Assembly: GCA_020217035.1 (NCBI GenBank)
Contig: JAIWOG010000312.1
Location: forward strand, 1 to 11,196
Direction of reading: 5' to 3'
Length of the DNA stretch: 11,196 nt
Origin: Magnetospirillum sp.
GTDB lineage: Bacteria > Pseudomonadota > Alphaproteobacteria > Rhodospirillales > Magnetospirillaceae
The position numbers and the translations under genes were made by a program. Within the stretch, counting starts at the first letter, position 1. Each line of letters begins with the position of its first letter. Of the stretch, positions 6,673 to 11,196 are shown piece by piece. A model generated the notes under the pieces. That model did not search any database. It had not been told where the DNA came from and was given only the letters and a program-made list of their open reading frames with translations.

Positions 6673-8220
6673 ATGAGCGGGGCCAAGACCTTCTACGTGA
6701 CCACGCCCATCTATTACGTCAACGACAAGCCCCATATCGGCCATGCCTACACGACTTTGGCCTGCGACGTGCTGGCCCGTTTCAAGCGCTTGGATGGCTA
6801 TGACGTCAAGTTCCTGACCGGCACCGACGAACATGGCCAGAAGGTGGAAAAGTCCGCCGAAGCGGCCGGCGTCACCCCCCAAGCCTTGGCCGACAAGAAT
6901 TCCGCCAATTTCCGCGAACTGGCGGCGCGGCTGAATTGTTCCAACGACGACTTCATCCGCACCACCGAAAAGCGCCACGTGGCCGCCGTTCAGGCGCTGT
7001 GGACCAGGCTGGTGGAGCAGGGCGACATCTATCTGGGCCATTACGAAGGCTGGTATTCGGTCCGCGACGAAGCCTTTTATGGCGAGGACGAACTGGTCGC
7101 CGGTCCCAATGGCACCAAGCTGGCGCCCACCGGCGCGCCGGTGGAATGGGTCAAGGAGCCCAGCTATTTCTTCCGCCTGTCGGCCTGGCAGGACAAGCTG
7201 CTGGATTGGTACGAGTCCAATCCCGATTGCGTCGCGCCGCAATCGCGCCGCAACGAGGTGATCAGCTTCGTCAAGGGCGGCCTGCAGGATTTGTCGGTGT
7301 CGCGCACCAGCTTCAAATGGGGCATTCCGGTTCCCGGCGACGATGCGCACGTCATGTATGTGTGGCTGGACGCGCTGACCAACTACATCACCGCTGTCGG
7401 CTATCCCGACCAGGGCGGCGAATACGCCCGTTACTGGCCCGCCGACCTGCACATGGTGGGCAAGGACATCGTGCGCTTCCACGCCGTCTATTGGCCGGCC
7501 TTCCTGATGGCCGCCGGCCTGAAGCCGGCCCGCCGCGTCTTCGCTCATGGCTGGTGGACCAACGAGGGCCAAAAGATTTCAAAGTCGGTGGGCAACGTCA
7601 TCGACCCGGTGGAACTGATCGAAAAATACGGCCTGGACCAAGTGCGTTATTTCATGCTGCGCGAAGTCCCCTTCGGCAATGACGGCGATTACAGCCATCG
7701 TGCCATGGTCATGCGCATGAACAGCGAATTGGCCAACGATTACGGCAACCTGGCCCAGCGTGTCCTGTCGATGATCGGCAAGAATTGCGGCAACGCCGTA
7801 CCGGTCCATGGCGAGTTCACCGACGACGACCGCGAGATGCTGGACGCTGCCCACGGCCTTCTGCACAAACTGCGCGACGCCATGGACCGCCAGGTCTTCC
7901 ATGAAGGTCTGGAAGCGCTTTGGGTGGTCATCCGTGCCGCCAACGGCTATGTGGACCGCCAAGCCCCCTGGACCCTGAAGAAGACCGACCCGGCTCGCAT
8001 GGGCACGGTGCTGTGGGTGCTGGCCGAAACCATCCGCAATCTGGCGCTGCTGACCCAGGCTTTCATGCCCGACAGTTCCGCCAAGCTGCTGGATCAATTG
8101 GCGGTGACCGAGCGCACCTTGGACCAGTGCGGCTCGCATCACGCCTTGAAGCCCGGCACGCCCTTGCCGGTGCCGCAAGGGGTGTTCCCGCGCTACGTCG
8201 AGGAACAGGAGCAAGCCTGA
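6673..8220 (+). CDS. metG: Methionyl-tRNA synthetase
   Basis: This 515-residue class I aminoacyl-tRNA synthetase charges tRNA-Met, and hence also initiator tRNA, with methionine. It has the ATP-binding HIGH signature at residues 21-24 (preceded by TTPIYYVNDKP). The second signature is KISKS at 301-305, a variant of KMSKS. The Rossmann catalytic domain is followed by the helical anticodon-binding domain from about residue 365. It is the short form: the C-terminal EMAP/Trbp111-type tRNA-binding domain found in E. coli MetG is absent, as is usual in alphaproteobacteria. The connective region shows no four-cysteine zinc knuckle that I can see. The stop codon shares an A with the start of the TatD-type gene (TGATG). 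Confidence 0.97.
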   Translation: MSGAKTFYVTTPIYYVNDKPHIGHAYTTLACDVLARFKRLDGYDVKFLTGTDEHGQKVEKSAEAAGVTPQALADKNSANFRELAARLNCSNDDFIRTTEKRHVAAVQALWTRLVEQGDIYLGHYEGWYSVRDEAFYGEDELVAGPNGTKLAPTGAPVEWVKEPSYFFRLSAWQDKLLDWYESNPDCVAPQSRRNEVISFVKGGLQDLSVSRTSFKWGIPVPGDDAHVMYVWLDALTNYITAVGYPDQGGEYARYWPADLHMVGKDIVRFHAVYWPAFLMAAGLKPARRVFAHGWWTNEGQKISKSVGNVIDPVELIEKYGLDQVRYFMLREVPFGNDGDYSHRAMVMRMNSELANDYGNLAQRVLSMIGKNCGNAVPVHGEFTDDDREMLDAAHGLLHKLRDAMDRQVFHEGLEALWVVIRAANGYVDRQAPWTLKKTDPARMGTVLWVLAETIRNLALLTQAFMPDSSAKLLDQLAVTERTLDQCGSHHALKPGTPLPVPQGVFPRYVEEQEQA

Positions 8221-8999
8221 TGCTGGTGGACAGCCACTGCCATCTGGATTTTCCCGATTTCGCCCAGGAACTGGACCAGGTGGTCGGCCGGGCCAGGGAC
8301 GGGGGCGTGGGATTGATGCTGACCATCAACACCCATGTCAGCCGCTTTCCTCAGGTGTTGGCGGTAGCGGAGCGCTTCGACGACGTCTATTGCACGGTGG
8401 GCATCCACCCGCACGAGGCCGGCACCGAACCCAGCACCGATGCCGACACCCTGATCGGTCTGGCCCAGCACCCGAAGGTGGTGGGATTCGGCGAGACGGG
8501 ACTGGACTATTACTACGACAAAAGCCCGCGTGACAGGCAGCAGGCCAGTTTCCGCGCCCATATCGAAGCGTCGCGCCGCACCGGCCTGCCGGTGGTTATC
8601 CACACCCGCGACGCCGACGACGACATGGCCCGCATCCTGACCGAGGAACACGCAAAAGGGCCGTTCCCCGGCTTGGTGCATTGCTTCAGCTCGGGGCCGC
8701 AACTGGCTGAAATAGCAATAAACCTTGGGCTTTATATCTCGATTTCCGGCATCGTCACCTTCAAGAAGGCCGAAGCGCTTCAGGCCGTTGTCGCGGACCT
8801 GCCTTTGGACCGTCTGCTGGTGGAAACCGACTGCCCTTATCTGGCGCCCATCCCCTATCGCGGGAAGCGCAACGAGCCGGCCTATGTGGCGCACACGGCG
8901 GCCAAGGTGGCGGAACTGCAAGGTATCGGCATCGCTCAACTGGAACAGGCGACCACCGACAATTTCCTGCGCCTGTTCACCAAGGTTCCCGCGCCATGA
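8220..8999 (+). CDS. TatD/YcfH-family metal-dependent hydrolase (putative DNase)
   Basis: This 259-residue TIM-barrel protein belongs to the amidohydrolase superfamily. Predicted metal ligands are His6 and His8 (DSHCHLDF), Glu92 (GETGLDYYY), His128 (VVIHTRDAD), His154 (LVHCFSSG) and Asp204 (LVETDCPYLAP), so the site looks intact. Characterised TatD proteins act as Mg-dependent 3'-5' exonucleases or D-Tyr-type deacylases. In E. coli the paralogue YcfH lies directly after tmk-holB, so this is probably the YcfH-type member. ATG 8220 overlaps the metG stop and replaces a longer open frame that begins inside metG. Codons around 8706-8738 are unusually AT-rich, including two ATA isoleucines. The stop overlaps the next ATG in ATGA. 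Confidence 0.94.
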   Translation: MLVDSHCHLDFPDFAQELDQVVGRARDGGVGLMLTINTHVSRFPQVLAVAERFDDVYCTVGIHPHEAGTEPSTDADTLIGLAQHPKVVGFGETGLDYYYDKSPRDRQQASFRAHIEASRRTGLPVVIHTRDADDDMARILTEEHAKGPFPGLVHCFSSGPQLAEIAINLGLYISISGIVTFKKAEALQAVVADLPLDRLLVETDCPYLAPIPYRGKRNEPAYVAHTAAKVAELQGIGIAQLEQATTDNFLRLFTKVPAP

Positions 9000-9766
9000 A
9001 GGCGACCATCCTGGGATGTGGGGCGGCCGGCGGCGTGCCCAGCATTTCCCGGGGCTGGGGGGCCTGCGATCCATCCAACCCCCGCAACCGGCGCCGGCGG
9101 CCGTCCATCCTGGTCCACGCGCCGGGCGGCGACATCCTGGTGGACACCTCGCCCGACGCTCGCGAGCAATTGCTGGATGCGGGAATCCGCGCCCTGGCCG
9201 GGGTGCTTTACACCCACGACCACGCCGACCACCTGCACGGCATCGACGATTTGCGGGAAGTCAACCGCGCCATGCGGGCGCCGCTGCCGATCTTCGCCGA
9301 ACCGGCGGTGCTTGACTGCATCCGCACCCGTTTTCCCTATGTGGAAGGCGGGGTGGGGGAGGGACAAAGCATCTTCAAGCCCATGCTGGACCTTCACCCC
9401 ATCGGCGGCGATTTCCCACTTGCCGGCATCATTGTGCAGTCCTTCGACCAGGATCACGGCTATTGCCGGACCACCGGTTTCCGCTTTGGCCCCTTGGCTT
9501 ATTCCACCGACGCCGTCGATCTGCCCGAGGAATCATTTGCCATCCTGGACGGGGTGGACACCTGGATCGTCGGCTGCCTGACCTATGACCCGCATCCGAC
9601 CCACGCCCATCTGGACAAGGTTCTGTCGTGGATCGAGCGGGTCAAGCCGCGCCGGGCGGTGCTGACCCACATGACGCCCAGCCTGGATTACGACACCTTG
9701 TGCGCCCGGTTGCCGCCCCATGTGCGGCCCGCCCATGACGGATTGGTAGTGACCGCCACCGGTTAG
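8996..9766 (+). CDS. PhnP-like metallo-beta-lactamase-fold hydrolase
   Basis: This 256-residue protein has the metallo-beta-lactamase fold of the PhnP/COG1235 group, which includes cyclic phosphodiesterases and RNase Z relatives. The metal-binding motif THDHADH lies at 73-79 (His74, His76, Asp78, His79). Later ligands probably include the His in QDHGY, an Asp in the YSTDAV segment, and the His in VLTHM near the C terminus. The N-terminal LGCGAAGGVPSISRGWGACD segment and NPRNRRRRPS are typical of the alphaproteobacterial version found after the TatD gene. No phosphonate (phn) genes are nearby, so a true PhnP role in phosphonate use is unlikely; the substrate is unknown. It overlaps the upstream gene by 4 nt (ATGA), and its stop overlaps that of the convergent channel gene. 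Confidence 0.9.
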   Translation: MKATILGCGAAGGVPSISRGWGACDPSNPRNRRRRPSILVHAPGGDILVDTSPDAREQLLDAGIRALAGVLYTHDHADHLHGIDDLREVNRAMRAPLPIFAEPAVLDCIRTRFPYVEGGVGEGQSIFKPMLDLHPIGGDFPLAGIIVQSFDQDHGYCRTTGFRFGPLAYSTDAVDLPEESFAILDGVDTWIVGCLTYDPHPTHAHLDKVLSWIERVKPRRAVLTHMTPSLDYDTLCARLPPHVRPAHDGLVVTATG

Positions 9767-10413
9767 CGCGGTCGATATTGCGGAAAATGCAGCCCCCACA
9801 GGATCGCCGCGCCACGCACGGCGAAGCCGACGGCGATGGCCAATATGGTGGTGGCCAGCGCGTCCCAGGTGGTGAACAAATGGAACCCCAGCCACGCCAG
9901 GGCGCCGATGGCGGCGGCGGTGGCATAGATTTCCCGATGGAACATCAGCGGCTGTTCACCGCAAAAAATGTCACGCATCAGGCCGCCGAAACTGGCGGTC
10001 ATCACCCCCATGACCACGGCGACCACCGGCGGCGCCCCCAAGGCGGTGGCTTTCTGGGCGCCGGCGACGGCGAACAGCGCCATGCCCAGGGCATCCAGCC
10101 AGACCAGCAGCGGTGACAACCGGGTGAACGCCTTGGCCGCCCAGAAGGTGGCCAGCGACGCCACCAAACTGATGATCAGGTAATTGGGGTCGTCGACCCA
10201 CACCGGGCGACCCCCCAGCACCAGATCGCGCAATGTGCCGCCGCCGATGGCGGTGGCGGTGCCGACCACCATGAAGCCCACCGGATCCATCTGTTTGCGG
10301 GCGGCCACCAAGGCGCCGGTGATGGCGAAGACGGTGATGCCAACGAAGTCGATCACGGTGATGACCTGGGCGGCGGTTTCGGTGATGGTTTGGACGACGT
10401 CTGACATTCCCAT
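9763..10413 (-). CDS. UPF0126/TRIC-family membrane channel protein
   Basis: This 216-residue inner-membrane protein has two tandem UPF0126 repeats. Each carries a glycine-rich helix break with an Arg-Asp pair: GGGTLRDLVLGG at 58-69 and GGLMRDIFCGE at 143-153. About seven hydrophobic segments are seen. Bacterial and archaeal TRIC proteins of this architecture form trimeric, monovalent-cation (K+-permeable) channels; the E. coli relatives are YicG and YadS. The frame is open to ATG 10449, but I prefer ATG 10413. AAGG sits 8 nt before it, and a likely promoter would start transcription close to 10450. An ATG 6 nt further in is also possible. It converges on the operon, with stop codons overlapping by 2 nt (TTAG at 9763-9766). 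Confidence 0.92.
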   Translation of the reverse strand: MGMSDVVQTITETAAQVITVIDFVGITVFAITGALVAARKQMDPVGFMVVGTATAIGGGTLRDLVLGGRPVWVDDPNYLIISLVASLATFWAAKAFTRLSPLLVWLDALGMALFAVAGAQKATALGAPPVVAVVMGVMTASFGGLMRDIFCGEQPLMFHREIYATAAAIGALAWLGFHLFTTWDALATTILAIAVGFAVRGAAILWGLHFPQYRPR

Positions 10414-10456
10414 ATGATGGGCCTTGCGCCTTTTAAAAGCAATACCCATTGATCAC

Positions 10457-10472
10457 CATAATATACATTATG
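10457..10472. repeat. AT-rich inverted repeat (CATAAT-4-ATTATG)
   Basis: CATAAT (10457-10462) and ATTATG (10467-10472) form a perfect 6-bp inverted repeat around ATAC, in an AT-rich patch that stands out from the GC-rich surroundings. It overlaps the -10 region of the proposed promoter for the channel gene and could be an operator. It also lies at the start of the mobile region, so it might be a recombinase core site. Neither role is demonstrated. Confidence 0.4.
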
Positions 10473-10485
10473 CGACTTGTGTCTA
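10458..10485 (-). promoter_or_regulatory. Candidate sigma-70 promoter of the UPF0126/TRIC gene
   Basis: On the minus strand TAGACA (10485-10480) and TATTAT (10463-10458) are separated by 16 nt. Each hexamer matches the -35 (TTGACA) or -10 (TATAAT) consensus at five of six positions. Transcription would begin near 10450, giving a leader of about 37 nt before ATG 10413. This is a prediction by eye; alphaproteobacterial promoters often deviate from the E. coli consensus. Confidence 0.5.
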
Positions 10486-10527
10486 GTTTCATCCATGTTG
10501 CGTGATCGTCGGTTCCGCCCTTTCTGA

Positions 10528-11075
10528 GACGCAACACCCATCGAGAAAAGTCTGGTTTCGGCTGTTGCGGTCAATCCGTCCGTCCAACTTCCGCACCAAC
10601 TGAACGGCCGAGTGCTCACCGACGACCGTGGCGCCCCTCGGTATAGGGCCACAGTGTGGGAAGCCCTGCATGGTGCTGACCTCAGCGATTCCACACTGGC
10701 CGCCAAGCTGCTGGACATCGATCGGCTCTACCGCTCTGTCCGGGAGCAAACTGGCGCCGACTGTCTCGACCACCTGATCGCCGACGGCAATTTCGACCGG
10801 TTGGAAAGCTGCGTGGAGGGCTTCTTCGTCCATGTACGCAACGCCTCCGCCAATTCCCGCACTGAACGTAGCATCGACTGGCGGGCCGCTTTGGACTTCG
10901 TCCGGGACATTTTCGAGCGTCGGTCCCGCAGTGCCAGCACCGAACGCTCCTTTGACTTGATGCAGGCACGTCTGCTCCGCCTCCAGCGTCTTAACGCCAG
11001 CCTCACCGTTTCCCGCCAGTCGAAGGTAAAGGGCGATGCGGGCGCTCCCCGCTGCCGTCGTTGAGGATCTCTATT
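10528..11075 (+). pseudogene. Truncated, frameshifted tyrosine recombinase (phage-type integrase) N-terminal fragment
   Basis: The frame open from 10528 to 11064 encodes the N-terminal SAM-like/core-binding part of a tyrosine recombinase. LNGRVLTDDRGAPRYRATVW followed by STLAAKLLDIDRLYRSV matches the start of a family of large chromosomal integrases as I recall it. Shortly before its stop the homology moves to the next frame: from 11030 frame +2 reads RAMRALPAAVVEDLY, matching the family's segment just before the catalytic domain. A single extra base in the AAAGGG run (11028-11033) would explain this. Homology ends near 11075, where an IS3-family element begins, so the catalytic Arg-His-Tyr domain is missing from this side. 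No ATG, GTG or TTG lies in frame between the TGA at 10525 and GTG 10612, and GTG 10612 is too far in. It is therefore broken at the start, by frameshift and by insertion. Confidence 0.8.
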
Positions 11076-11196
11076 TTATGCGGCTTCGGCCTCGAAGCGG
11101 CATCGGCTTTTGTATCCCAGGGCGGAATGTCGCCTGACGGGATTATAGAAGCCGTCGATGTATCGGCCAATGGCGATGTCGGCTTGGCAGCGTGAT
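11076..11196 (-). CDS. IS3-family transposase OrfB, C-terminal end (partial)
   Basis: Reading in from the right edge on the minus strand, 39 codons end in TAA at 11078-11076. The segment RYIDGFYNPVRRHSALGYKS is the conserved C terminus of IS3-family OrfB (rve/DDE integrase) transposases, lying after the last catalytic Glu, which is outside the window. The stop codon sits at or next to the IS end, because integrase homology on the other strand runs to about 11075. The usual XX-P after GYKS is replaced by RCRFEAEAA. The small palindrome GCTTCG-GCCT-CGAAGC (11083-11098) within the coding end may be part of the terminal inverted repeat region. The other IS end and the target duplication are outside the window. 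Confidence 0.88.
   Translation of the reverse strand, partial: SRCQADIAIGRYIDGFYNPVRRHSALGYKSRCRFEAEAA
11076..11196 (-). mobile_element. IS3-family insertion sequence, one end
   Basis: The element enters from the right edge and ends within a few bases of 11075-11079, inside the integrase remnant. The evidence is the OrfB C terminus, whose stop is here, and the abrupt end of integrase homology at codons for VVEDLY (11057-11074). The exact terminal base cannot be fixed because the opposite inverted repeat is not in the window. TG at 11079-11080 or the TTA just before it are candidates. Group assignment within IS3 is not attempted. Confidence 0.75.

Noticed and set aside
6328..7572. Long minus-strand open frame (414 codons) over holB and metG
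   Set aside because: It overlaps clear holB and metG coding sequence, matches no family and has the composition of antisense shadow in GC-rich DNA.
7920..8219. 100-codon N-terminal extension of the TatD-type gene inside metG
   Set aside because: TatD proteins begin with the MLVDSHCHLD segment at 8220. The extension is an out-of-frame reading of the metG anticodon domain.
10489..10833. Minus-strand open frames opposite the integrase remnant
   Set aside because: No family resemblance or ribosome site. The plus strand carries recognisable recombinase sequence.
10612..11064. A complete 150-residue hypothetical gene starting at GTG 10612
   Set aside because: Integrase-like sequence extends upstream of the GTG and continues after a frameshift past the stop, so it is a fragment of a broken recombinase.
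1..11196. CRISPR array, toxin-antitoxin pair, retron or defence system
   Set aside because: No regularly spaced repeats, reverse transcriptase, nuclease-helicase pair or small paired genes are visible. The plus-strand block is fully explained by housekeeping genes.

Overview
The window is a GC-rich, densely packed stretch of chromosome. It most likely comes from an alphaproteobacterium of the Rhodospirillales, and the style fits a Magnetospirillum-like organism. That placement rests on gene content, gene order and codon bias read by eye, not on a database search. Almost all of the first 10.4 kb is core housekeeping sequence. Only the last ~0.7 kb is accessory DNA.

Left part (1-1644). A serine tRNA (UGA anticodon) and a beta-class carbonic anhydrase lie on the minus strand, with the tRNA 7 nt behind the enzyme's stop codon. 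A divergent, structured intergenic region of about 140 bp contains a bipartite hairpin. It separates them from a plus-strand ElyC/YdcF-type (DUF218) inner-membrane protein.

Centre (1711-9766). Eight plus-strand genes follow. The first three remodel peptidoglycan: an MltB-type lytic transglycosylase, the RlpA lipoprotein (DPBB plus SPOR domains) and a PBP5-type D,D-carboxypeptidase. Then come thymidylate kinase (tmk), DNA polymerase III delta' (holB), methionyl-tRNA synthetase (metG), a TatD/YcfH-type metal-dependent hydrolase and a PhnP-like metallo-beta-lactamase-fold hydrolase. From rlpA onward the genes are tightly coupled: 1-nt TGATG overlaps at three junctions, a 4-nt ATGA overlap at one, and gaps of 4 and 33 nt at the other two. 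This looks like one operon linking wall remodelling, DNA precursor and replication functions, and translation.

Right part (9763-11196). A minus-strand UPF0126/TRIC-type membrane channel converges on the operon, and the two stop codons overlap. A good sigma-70-like promoter for it lies in a short AT-rich patch. Beyond it is the N-terminal third to half of a tyrosine recombinase (integrase) that has decayed. It has no usable start codon, carries a +1 frameshift near 11030, and is cut off at about 11075 by the end of an IS3-family insertion sequence. The IS transposase runs in from the right edge on the minus strand.

I see no convincing new biological system. The most informative region is the decayed integrase/IS junction. 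Secondary points are the divergent-region hairpin, the AT-rich palindrome at the start of the mobile region, and a patch of rare codons inside the TatD gene.
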